This document shows positions 1 through 7,900 of a stretch of 36,954 bases of DNA, one piece after another. The stretch covers positions 1 through 36,954 of the forward strand of contig JAHJSQ010000081.1 of the NCBI GenBank assembly GCA_018830325.1, written 5' to 3'. A program made the translations under genes and the position numbers. Source of the DNA: Gammaproteobacteria bacterium (GTDB taxonomy: Bacteria; Pseudomonadota; Gammaproteobacteria; Methylococcales; Methylomonadaceae). The notes below the pieces were generated by a model. It was given only the letters and a program-made list of their open reading frames with translations. It had not been told where the DNA came from and searched no databases. The first letter of the stretch is position 1. Each line of letters opens with the position of its first letter.

Positions 1-131
1 CACCTAAATCCAGCACCTAAATTCCATAGGTCTTTGGCAATGATTCAAAATCATGGCTTAATTTAGGTGCTGGATGAATTATCCAAGATAGTTAACCATA
101 GCCAATGGACTATGGAATTTAGGTGCTGGGT
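1..131. repeat. Nested inverted repeat built from AATTTAGGTGCTGG units
   Basis: Three copies of a core AATTTAGGTGCTGG word or its complement are visible. The complement lies at 10-23, and direct-sense copies lie at 60-73 and 116-129. Bases 10-29 and 110-129 are exact reverse complements over 20 bp, so the outer pair can form a long stem with the 60-73 copy nested inside. A further partial unit (CACCTAAAT) starts at base 1, so the element is cut by the window edge. The inner segment at about 80-115 closely matches the element at 14205-14283. No coding potential is seen. This is probably a small non-autonomous palindromic repeat. Confidence 0.75.
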
Positions 132-293
132 GAATACGTCCATGTAGGCTTGACGGCGGCTATCAGATTGCCATGGATGGCATGAATGCAGATTTTGCAG
201 GAGCAAAAATCTGCCCTGCCGTCGACACCTGTGAATCGAGCCACCAAACCCCTTCCGGCAGTTGTCTAAGTTATTTCATGCTCGTTCCTAATC
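132..293. repeat. Mosaic dispersed repeat, modules B-C-D-E
   Basis: Four blocks here recur elsewhere in the window in other combinations. Block B (132-161, GAATACGTCCATGTAGGC...) recurs at 36554-36583. Block C (about 170-217) carries a hairpin with arms at 188-198 and 203-214 around an AGGA loop and recurs at 14702-14746. Block D (218-242, GTCGACACCTGTGAATCGAG) recurs at 4119-4141 and 36591-36614. Block E (268-289, AAGTTATTTCATGCTCGT) recurs at 4169-4190. A 60-codon reading frame crosses the blocks, but it has no recognisable protein and is judged repeat-derived. Confidence 0.7.
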
Positions 294-382
294 TTTCTGG
301 CGTCTGTACGCTAGCGCTCCTAAATGCCGTCTTCAAGCCTCAACAGGGTGGATGACTATTCAGTAAGAAAGGAGCACAGCGT

Positions 383-1114
383 TTAGATCGGGGGGGGGGG
401 AAGCAAACGATCGAATTCGGTTTTGACGACGTGATAGCATTCGCAGACGCGTTCTTCCAATCCGGGTCTATTCAACACCGCGATGCGCCAACGACTGTAT
501 TCGATCAATCCGGCTTTCTGTAATTTACCGGCGGCTTCCGTGACGCCTTCCCGGCGAACGCCAAGCATATTGGCGATTAGTTCCTGCGTCATGCACAATT
601 CATTAGTAGACAGTCTATCGAGGCTGAGCAATAGCCAACGGCAAAGCTGCTGATCCACCGAATGATGCCGATTGCAAACGGCAGTCTGCGACATCTGAGT
701 AATCAATGTTTGAGTATAACGAAGCATCAGGTGTTGCATAGCACCCGAGCGGCGGCCGCCCGAGCGGTTAAATTCCTGCATGAACGTCTTTTTTCGAAGC
801 CGGTAAGCATGTCCCTTACTTTGCACGACGGCTCGGTTCGGCATGGTTCCTCCGCCCATGAATATCGCAACGCCGACAATACCATCGTTTCCGGTTACGG
901 CAATTTCCGCCGAAGCGCCATTTTCCATGACATAAAGCAGCGAAACGATACAATTCGTGGGGAAATAGACATAATTCAATTCGCCCCCGGATTCGTAAAG
1001 GACTTCGCCAAGTCGCATGGATACGCCTTCAAGATGAGGTATTAGTCGCTCGTATTGGTTTGAGGGCAGCGAGTTGAGCAGATGGTTTTGTCGAGGATTA
1101 CATACGTCGGTCAT
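383..1114 (-). CDS. Crp/Fnr family transcriptional regulator
   Basis: This is a one-component DNA-binding regulator of about 243 residues. The N-terminal half (about residues 20-130) fits a cyclic-nucleotide-binding-type beta roll, with the segment VYFPTNCIVSLLYVMENG. A dimerisation helix follows, and a C-terminal winged helix-turn-helix occupies about residues 170-220 (TQELIANMLGVRREGVTEAA). Only one cysteine lies near the N terminus, so an FNR-type iron-sulfur cluster is unlikely; the effector is unknown. ATG at 1114 is preferred, but TTG two codons upstream is also open, and neither has a clear ribosome site. Two oddities are visible. A run of eleven G at 390-400 encodes most of a Pro-rich tail just before the stop. 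A 9-bp word (CCCGAGCGG) is repeated with a 15-bp period at 744-767 and adds an apparent Gly/Arg/Ser insert between the sensor and the dimer helix. The gene stands alone and is divergent from shc. Confidence 0.9.
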   Translation of the reverse strand: MTDVCNPRQNHLLNSLPSNQYERLIPHLEGVSMRLGEVLYESGGELNYVYFPTNCIVSLLYVMENGASAEIAVTGNDGIVGVAIFMGGGTMPNRAVVQSKGHAYRLRKKTFMQEFNRSGGRRSGAMQHLMLRYTQTLITQMSQTAVCNRHHSVDQQLCRWLLLSLDRLSTNELCMTQELIANMLGVRREGVTEAAGKLQKAGLIEYSRWRIAVLNRPGLEERVCECYHVVKTEFDRLLPPPPI

Positions 1115-1672
1115 AAGCAATCAAAACTAAATAGTCATGGAAAGTGACATTCTACGAATGGTTTATGCGGCGAACCGGTTCGTAGCCTCGATAAGCTTAT
1201 AGAAAAAGCCTGGTATTTTTTATGGAAATAAAGGCAGCTAATTTATAGCAGAGAACTTTAAAGGGAGCAAGTGAACGGAGAGGAGTAATTTTCGGCAAGA
1301 GCATGTATACCTTATCCCACTTCAAATTTCGGCAGTACCTGAGGAGGCGCCGAATTTTGATCCACGGGCATAGAAGCAAGCATTCTTAAAAACCGGAAAT
1401 GGTTATATGTGCGGCAACGTACCGACGACATTTAAAAGTCACTGTTATCATTACCGTAAAATACCGTATCGACAGAAAACTAATTTGCAGACATATAAGT
1501 AATGTTATACCGGGATGGCTTAAATCGGCAATACAACGTGATGATTCAGCGGTACATATCTGGTTAACATCGCCATTATGTTAAGCCGTCATTCCGGTAC
1601 GGACTGCCGAAAAGTTGGCTTAACTTAATCCATCATAAAACTCATTTTCGTTATTGCGCTCCTCCCGGCTCG
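1115..1672. other. Non-coding interval between the regulator and shc
   Basis: No convincing gene is present. A 61-codon frame at 1399-1584 lacks a good ribosome site and resembles no family I know. The interval holds one repeat (1318-1362) and leads into the terminator-like hairpin at 1673-1702. Promoters for the divergent regulator and for shc should lie here, but I could not pick a consensus pair with confidence. Confidence 0.5.
1318..1362. repeat. Short form of dispersed repeat F
   Basis: The left end reads CACTTCAAATTTCGGCAGT and the right end GGCGCCGAATTTTGATC, 45 bp in all. The same two ends occur at 14924-14942 and 15043-15059, where an additional 91 bp carrying a 13-bp inverted repeat separates them. 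The present copy therefore looks like the version lacking the internal module. A truncated right end also occurs at 36512-36524. Confidence 0.75.
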
Positions 1673-1702
1673 CTGCGGCAATTTATTGCTGCAGTTTTTT
1701 TT
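1673..1702 (+). terminator. Intrinsic terminator or attenuator upstream of shc
   Basis: A 9-bp stem (CTGCGGCAA at 1673-1681 with TTGCTGCAG at 1686-1694, one G-U pair) encloses a TTTA loop and is followed directly by eight T. This is a textbook rho-independent terminator on the plus strand. No recognisable plus-strand gene lies upstream, and shc starts 69 bases downstream. It either ends an unannotated RNA or acts within the shc leader. Confidence 0.8.
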
Positions 1703-1771
1703 GTCCTGTACAACCGACTTTATTTCAGGTCTGATACCGCTAAAATTTAAGGGAAGTCAGAAAATCAATTC

Positions 1772-3739
1772 ATGCTAATAGAGACCATTTTTCATCCTAA
1801 TCAGGATGCTTCATCGACTAGCCGATCCTATCCACGTTCGAGCTTGGACGATGCGATAGCTTGCGCCAAGGGGCGGTTATTAGACCTGCAAAGTGAGGAA
1901 GGCTATTGGGTTTTCGAGCTCGAAGCGGATTGCACGATTCCTTCCGAATACATCTTGATGATGCATTTCATGGGTGAAATAGATGCAACGCTCCAGGCCA
2001 AGATTGTTCAATATCTCCATGAACAACAAGACCGGGACGGCAGTTATCCGCTTTATAAAGGCGGACCGGGAGACCTGAGTTGCACAATCAAGGCTTATTA
2101 CGCGATGAAATTGGCCGGCGACTCGATTCAAGCGCAGCACATGGTCAAAGCGCGCCGTTGGATACTGGCTCGGGGCGGCGGCGCCAAGGCTAACGTCTTT
2201 ACGCGTATCATGATGGCGATGTTCGAGCAGATTCCTTGGCGCGGCGTGCCTTTTATCCCGGTCGAAATCATGTTTTTACCCAAATGGTTTCCGTTTCATA
2301 TCGATAAAGTTTCGTATTGGTCTCGTACCGTGATGGTGCCGTTATTCATCCTGTGTACTTATAAAGTCAAGGCCCGTAATCCGAATAAAGTGGGGATTTC
2401 CGAGCTCTTTATCACGCCCCCTGAGTCGGAAAAAAATTATTTTGCACATGTCAAAACACCGCTAGGCAAGTCCATATTGGCTGCGGATCGCATGGGCCGC
2501 TTGATGGAGCCGTTGATTCCCGGTTTCGTTCGCCGCAAGGCAACGATCAAGGCGCGCGATTGGTTTATGACCCGATTGAATGGGTACGATGGACTGGGCG
2601 CTATCTTTACATCCATGGTCAATGCCTATGAGGCCATGGATTATTTAGGGATTCCTGCCGACGATGAACGGCGGCGTATCGCCAGGGAAGCTATCGATCG
2701 ATTACTGGTCGTCAAGCCGGATAAGGCCTACTGTCAGCCTTGCGTTTCACCGGTTTGGGATACCGGTCTAGCCGCGCTGGTTCTGCAGGAAGTCGATCGC
2801 CGCGAGCATGACCCGATTGCCGAACAATCCCTCACTAAGGCTTTAACGTGGTTGGCCAGTCGGCAATTGAGCAACGAGCCTGGCGATTGGCGTATGCGAC
2901 GGCCTAATCTGCCGGGCGGCGGCTGGGCTTTTCAGTTCGGCAACAGCCATTATCCCGATGTCGACGATACCGCGGTGGTTGCGCTGGCGATGATAAAGTC
3001 CCGCAATCGCAAGTTTGCCGAAAATATCGAACGGGCAGGGGTCTGGATTGCCGGCATGCAATCCGCAGGCGGCGGCTACGGCGCTTTTGACGCCGACAAC
3101 ACGCATAGCTATCTCAACCACATACCGTTCGCCGATCACGGCGCTTTGCTCGATCCGCCGACCGCCGATGTCAGCGGACGCTGCGTTATGTTTTTGAGCA
3201 AACTGGTCGACAAACAGCCGGAATACCGGGCCGTTATCGACACCTGCATCACTTATTTACGCAATCAGCAGGAAGCCGACGGCTCCTGGTTCGGTCGGTG
3301 GGGAACAAATTATATTTACGGGACCTGGTCTGTATTGACCGGGTTCGAAAGCGCCGGTATTTCGAAGCATGATTCCCAAATTCGTAAAGCGGTGGTTTGG
3401 CTAAAATCCAAGCAGCGCGTCGACGGCGGTTGGGGTGAGGACAATGATAGTTATCACGATGTCGGGGTTCGCGGCGAAAGCGAAACCGGCACGGCATTTC
3501 ATACCGCGCTCGCACTGCTGGCCTTGATGTCGGCCGGCGAGGCGGGTTGCCCCGAAGTTAAATCCGGAATTAATTATCTCTTGAAAAACCAACAAGACGA
3601 TGGGTTTTGGAAGGATGATGGCTTCAATGCGCCGGGTTTTCCCAAGTTTTTTTATTTGAAATACCACGGCTACGACAAATATTTTCCGCTCTGGGCGCTA
3701 GGGCGCTACCGCAACGAATGCCGGGACTTTGTAAAATAA
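1772..3739 (+). CDS. shc: Squalene-hopene cyclase
   Basis: The enzyme cyclises squalene to hopene/diplopterol, the first step of hopanoid synthesis, as a monotopic membrane protein. The 655-residue length is normal for the family. The catalytic DxDDTA motif is intact at residues 396-401 (DVDDTA), where the first aspartates protonate the terminal double bond. Several QW repeats are visible: Q40-W46 (QSEEGYW), Q500-W506 (QEADGSW), Q548-W554 (QRVDGGW) and Q607-W613. The start is the ATG after a purine-rich stretch (AAGGGAAG) that lies rather far upstream, so initiation may be weak. The gene stands alone: no hpn tailoring genes are adjacent, so hopanoid modification must be encoded elsewhere. It is preceded by an intrinsic terminator, which suggests its own promoter or leader control. 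Confidence 0.97.
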   Translation: MLIETIFHPNQDASSTSRSYPRSSLDDAIACAKGRLLDLQSEEGYWVFELEADCTIPSEYILMMHFMGEIDATLQAKIVQYLHEQQDRDGSYPLYKGGPGDLSCTIKAYYAMKLAGDSIQAQHMVKARRWILARGGGAKANVFTRIMMAMFEQIPWRGVPFIPVEIMFLPKWFPFHIDKVSYWSRTVMVPLFILCTYKVKARNPNKVGISELFITPPESEKNYFAHVKTPLGKSILAADRMGRLMEPLIPGFVRRKATIKARDWFMTRLNGYDGLGAIFTSMVNAYEAMDYLGIPADDERRRIAREAIDRLLVVKPDKAYCQPCVSPVWDTGLAALVLQEVDRREHDPIAEQSLTKALTWLASRQLSNEPGDWRMRRPNLPGGGWAFQFGNSHYPDVDDTAVVALAMIKSRNRKFAENIERAGVWIAGMQSAGGGYGAFDADNTHSYLNHIPFADHGALLDPPTADVSGRCVMFLSKLVDKQPEYRAVIDTCITYLRNQQEADGSWFGRWGTNYIYGTWSVLTGFESAGISKHDSQIRKAVVWLKSKQRVDGGWGEDNDSYHDVGVRGESETGTAFHTALALLALMSAGEAGCPEVKSGINYLLKNQQDDGFWKDDGFNAPGFPKFFYLKYHGYDKYFPLWALGRYRNECRDFVK

Positions 3740-3830
3740 ACGTTTTACTTTGGCTGCCATGAAGGCTTCGCCATAATCCGGACGGAAAAAGCCTTGGATT
3801 TTGGCGGTATGGAGCAAGCCTCACCCCTGT

Positions 3831-3923
3831 TTATTGATATTCCACGACAATCGTCCCGTCACCTACCGACATCTCGATGTAATTGTCGGCAATCTTCAGC
3901 AACGAGGTTTTCGGCTGGTACAT
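3831..3923 (-). CDS. Possible 30-residue ORF or gene remnant
   Basis: On the minus strand, an ATG preceded by TTTGGGAT opens a 30-codon frame ending in ...GDGTIVVEYQ. The composition is protein-like rather than repeat-like, and the frame remains open about ten codons upstream of the ATG. It could be the C-terminal stub of a decayed gene or a real microprotein. I recognise no family. The rest of 3740-4118 shows nothing I can identify. Confidence 0.2.
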   Translation of the reverse strand: MYQPKTSLLKIADNYIEMSVGDGTIVVEYQ

Positions 3924-4118
3924 TTTGATCCCAAACGATTGTAATGCAAACGCTCAATTGTCGCGAGTGGTTCAAATTATTTGCCGATGTCACGCATCGC
4001 TACTGCATGTAGTGCAAACCCCGAAACTACATTACTGTGAAAGTTCGTAGATCTGGACTCTTTATCTAATTTTTGATATTCAAAACAATGCCGGTTCGGT
4101 TCCGAAGAGGGTGCGGTT

Positions 4119-4190
4119 GCTCGACACCTATCAATCGAGCAGCCGATCCCCCCCTCCGACATTTGAAGAAGTTATTTCATGTTCGTCCCT
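4119..4190. repeat. Mosaic repeat remnant, modules D and E
   Basis: Block D at 4119-4141 (a GCTCGA...TCGAGC stem around CACCTATCAA) and block E at 4169-4190 (AAGTTATTTCATGTTCGT) repeat the order seen at 218-289. Blocks A, B and C are absent here, so this is a truncated copy. It sits between shc and the small membrane protein genes. Confidence 0.65.
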
Positions 4191-4303
4191 TACTGAGTCA
4201 ATTTCAAAAGCCTTGTTTTTAGCGGCTATGTGTTCGATACCGAACAGACTGTGGCCATTATTACCGTTAGATTGTAATTTCATTTAATTTGACGGGGATC
4301 GAA

Positions 4304-4447
4304 ATGACTATTGCAATCGAACCTATGTTGGCACTTGTGATAGGGATATTAATTTTGATTGTGCCTAGATTTTTAAATTACTTCGTGGCTGTTTATTTGA
4401 TCGTCCGGGGCGTCTTGGGGCTGATGCAGCATAATAACTTGTTGTAG
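4304..4447 (+). CDS. Small membrane protein, DUF3096 type
   Basis: A 47-residue protein that is almost entirely hydrophobic. It has one long N-terminal segment (LALVIGILILIVP), then an R-F-L-N-Y turn, then a second segment (FVAVYLIVRGVLGLM), giving either two short helices or one hairpin. This pattern matches the DUF3096 family of tiny bacterial inner-membrane proteins, whose function is unknown. ATG at 4304 follows a GGGGAT-like ribosome site. The gene lies 71 bases before a second micro-membrane protein and about 500 bases before the giant cyclic glucan synthase, so an envelope-related role is a fair inference but unproven. Confidence 0.75.
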   Translation: MTIAIEPMLALVIGILILIVPRFLNYFVAVYLIVRGVLGLMQHNNLL

Positions 4448-4518
4448 TTACTAGACTAATAGCTTGTCATGCCGGGCAATTTTCAAGTTTATGTTTTTTA
4501 TCCAACAGGAGCGCTACC

Positions 4519-4677
4519 ATGTCAATCGGCACAATTGTACTCGTTATTCTCATTCTGATGCTGGTCGGCGTCATTCCAATCTGGCCGCATAGCCGAGGAT
4601 GGGGATACGGACCGAGCGGCGGGCTTGGGACGATTTTAATCATATTATTGATTCTGGTTTTAATGGGCATTATCTAG
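4519..4677 (+). CDS. Small membrane protein, DUF3309 type
   Basis: A 52-residue protein with two hydrophobic segments (residues about 4-19 and 37-52) separated by the hallmark polar loop IWPHSRGWGYGPSGGLG. That loop identifies the DUF3309 family. A good AGGAG ribosome site sits at 4507-4511, seven bases before the ATG. The function of the family is unknown; members are short inner-membrane proteins, often placed beside stress or envelope genes. It is probably co-transcribed with the DUF3096-type gene upstream. A strong palindrome follows 36 bases after the stop. Confidence 0.85.
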   Translation: MSIGTIVLVILILMLVGVIPIWPHSRGWGYGPSGGLGTILIILLILVLMGII

Positions 4678-4713
4678 CCTGTAATAACCAACCCGCTTGT
4701 TGTGGATCTTCAT

Positions 4714-4737
4714 GCGCCGTGTCTCGAGATACGGCGC
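4714..4737. promoter_or_regulatory. 24-bp near-perfect palindrome after the DUF3309 gene
   Basis: GCGCCGTGTCTC and GAGATACGGCGC form a continuous 12-bp inverted repeat with one G-U/mismatch position and no spacer. No T tract follows, so it is not a classical intrinsic terminator. It could be a processing or transcript-end hairpin for the upstream small gene, or an operator ahead of the cyclic glucan synthase. The remaining 217 bases to the next start show no clear sigma-70 promoter. Confidence 0.5.
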
Positions 4738-4954
4738 GTCACATTCGTGCTTCAGCATAAGGTACTCTTCGGTATACGTAAACGTCATATCCCCGGGGTA
4801 CCCATTGGATACAAGCGCTGGTTTCCCAGTGCCCAGTGCTTAGACGGTTAGTTTTATATCTGGAGACCGGACTCCTGATGCGATTTTTTGTGCATTGCCT
4901 TTCGGTTTAATGCAAACCAGCTATGCCGATTAATATAGACAGGAGAGTCAAATC

Positions 4955-7900
4955 ATGGCCAAACGGCGAGAACAAAGACGACATGTTAGAGTCGATCATC
5001 CGGTTAGCGATGAATCGCCCATCCGGTTCGAGTTGTTCAGTCGCGAACGGCTCGAACAGCATGCGATCAGTTTGGCGCAAGCGCAAAAAAAAGTCAGTCG
5101 CCACAAGAAGGGACAAAAACTGCTTCCTCGAGTGCGTGACAATTCACTTGTGCTGCTTGATGCTTATAAAGCGGTCGCCAAGGCGGTTCGTGATCAACAC
5201 GCCATTACGCCGGCTGCCGAATGGCTTCTGGATAATTTTCATGTCATTGAAGAGCAGGTCGGTGACATTCTCGTTGACTTGCCTGAAAGCTATTACCGGG
5301 AACTGCCAAAGTTAGGCGAAGGCTTGTTCGAAGGTTTTCCTCGTGTTTATAGCATTGCCTGGGCATTGGTTGCCCATTTGGATAGTCGCTTCGACCCGGA
5401 GTTGCTAAAAGTCTTTGTGCGAGCCTATCAAAGTGTCGATCCTCTCACGCTCGGTGAACTCTGGGCGATTCCGATTACATTGCGGGTCTTGCTGGTCGAA
5501 AATCTTCGTCGACTCGCTATTCGTATCATCCATTCCCAAACCGGTCGCAAGATGGCCGACGAGTTCGTCGATAACTACGAACAAATTATCGCTCAAAGCG
5601 ATAAACCGGAATCCCCATTACCGGTGCCGGTATTACCCACCGAGCCATTGATTCAGTCATACGCCGTCCAAATCCTGCAACGTTCGCACGACCCGCATCT
5701 GGGCGCGTCGGTTTCCCTTGACTTTCTTAATGAATGGTTGAACCGGCAAGGCATAGGACTCGATGAAATCGTGAGCCGGGAGCACGCCGACCAGATCGCC
5801 GATAACTGGACGGTACGCAATATCATTATCAGCATGCGCGCCATCTCAGCATTTGAATGGCCTCGGTTCGTCGAGGATGTGAGCCTCGTGGACGAGTGTC
5901 TGCGTGTTCATGAAAGCTATTGTTCTTTCGATTTTTTGACGCGCGATCGTTACCGTCACGCGATCGAGGACCTCGCCAAGCGCTCGCCGTATTCGGAGTT
6001 GGAGATCGCTCGCAAGGTGATAGCTAAAGTTCGATGCGGAAGCGAACAATCCACCGCCGATAAACGGCAACAAGAACCGGGTTATCACTTGATCGGTGCT
6101 GGCCGTTACGCATTCGAAAGGGATCTTGAGTTTCGACCTTCGTTCAAAAAAAAGCTCCTGCGCGCTTATATCGCCCATGCCGGACTCGCTTATGTGGGCA
6201 GTCTGGCTCTATTGACACTGTTGTTGCTCGCACTGCCGTTGAGTTTGAGCTTCGCGGCAGGGATTAGCGGATTACCGCTAATCCTGCTTGCGCTGTTCGG
6301 ATTGTTCCCGGCATCGGATATAGCTGTCGGCCTGGTAAACCATTTCATCAGTGCGAATCTTCCGCCACAACACCTGCCAAGGATCGATCTTAAAGACGGC
6401 GTGCCCCAGGCATTGAGCACATTCGTCGTCGTGCCGACGATGTTCGTCAACGAGGCCGGGGTCAAGCAGCAGATCGAGCAGCTTGAGGTGCGTTATCTGT
6501 CCAACTCGGATGGAGCGGTGCGCTTCGCGCTGTTGTCCGATTGGTCGGATGCTGATCAGGAAATCATGCCGGACGATGCCCCGTTGTTGAATATAGCCAC
6601 TGACGGAGTAGCCGCACTCAATGCCAAATATGGAGACCAACGCTTCTATGTTTTTCACCGAAAACGCTTGTGGAATCCAAGCGAAGGCAAGTGGATGGGG
6701 TGGGAGCGCAAACGAGGTAAACTGCACGAATTTAATAGGCTGTTACGCGGCGCTGCCGATACGTCATTTCTTCCAATCGATGGCAAGCCAGCTATGGCGC
6801 CGCCCGGCGTTTGCTATGTCATTACCCTCGATGCCGATACCAAGATGCCGATGGGCGACGTAACGCAGTTGGTGGGTGTCGCCGCTCACCCGCTCAATCA
6901 GCCGGTATTCGATCCTGGCAGCCAATGTGTCGTAGATGGCTATGGCATTCTTCAACCTCGCGTGACACCGACCTTGCCGCATCGGCGGGAGCACTCGATG
7001 TTTCACCAGATTTTTGCCGGGGCTTCCGGCATTGACGCCTACTCCAGCTCAGTATCCGAACTTTATCAGGATTTGTTCAGACTCGGTACTTACAGCGGTA
7101 AAGGCTTGTATCATGTGGACACGTTTGAAGCCGCGTTGGCCGGACGCGTACCGGACAACACTCAGCTCAGCCATGATTTGTTCGAGAGTGTCTATGTGCG
7201 CTGCGCGTTGGTGAGCGATATCGAGCTTTTCGAAGAGTTTCCTTCCCACACCGACGTCGCGGCCTCACGCGAGCACCGTTGGGTCCGGGGAGATTGGCAA
7301 CTGTTACCTTGGATATTCGGACGTCGCGGCAAGGATATGCCGATGATCGGGCGTTGGAAGATGCTGGATAATTTGCGTCGTTCCCTATTGGCTCCGGCAG
7401 CTTTCTCCGCCCTGGTCGCAACCTGGGCCATCCCGAATGCACCGGTATTAGTGCTGACCGGTTTCGTACTAACGGCATTAGCCTTTCCTGCGATCTTGGC
7501 GATCATCGGTGGGTTTACATTACCTCGCCGTGGCATCGCATTGAGCACCCATCTACGCGCGGTGGGAGAAAATGTGTTATTGGCGATTGGAAACAGTTTC
7601 GTGGCGTTGACCTTACTCGCAGAGCGCGCTTGGCTGATGACGGATGCTATTGTCACCACTTTGGTACGCTTGTTCGTTACTCGGCGGCAATTGTTGAAGT
7701 GGGTTACCGCCCTGCAGGCAAAGGCACAGTCGGATCACGCGCTGAAGAATCTTATTCGACCCTTGGGGCGTTCCTCCATAGTCGTTGTTGGCGCTGGCGC
7801 GATAGTTTTGCTGTTCAATCCGGTTGGAATCTATGCGGCTTCGCCGTTTTTATTATTATGGATGCTGTCACCGATCATCGCCCGATGGTTGAGTCTTCCG

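Noticed and set aside
1-345. Possible CRISPR array
   Set aside because: The repeated words are inverted and irregularly spaced, with no uniform spacers and no cas genes in the window.
173-355. 60-codon plus-strand frame
   Set aside because: Runs through mosaic repeat blocks C, D and E; no protein family and no good ribosome site.
1399-1584. 61-codon plus-strand frame before the orphan terminator
   Set aside because: Weak start context, unusual composition and no family; kept only as a possible transcript region.
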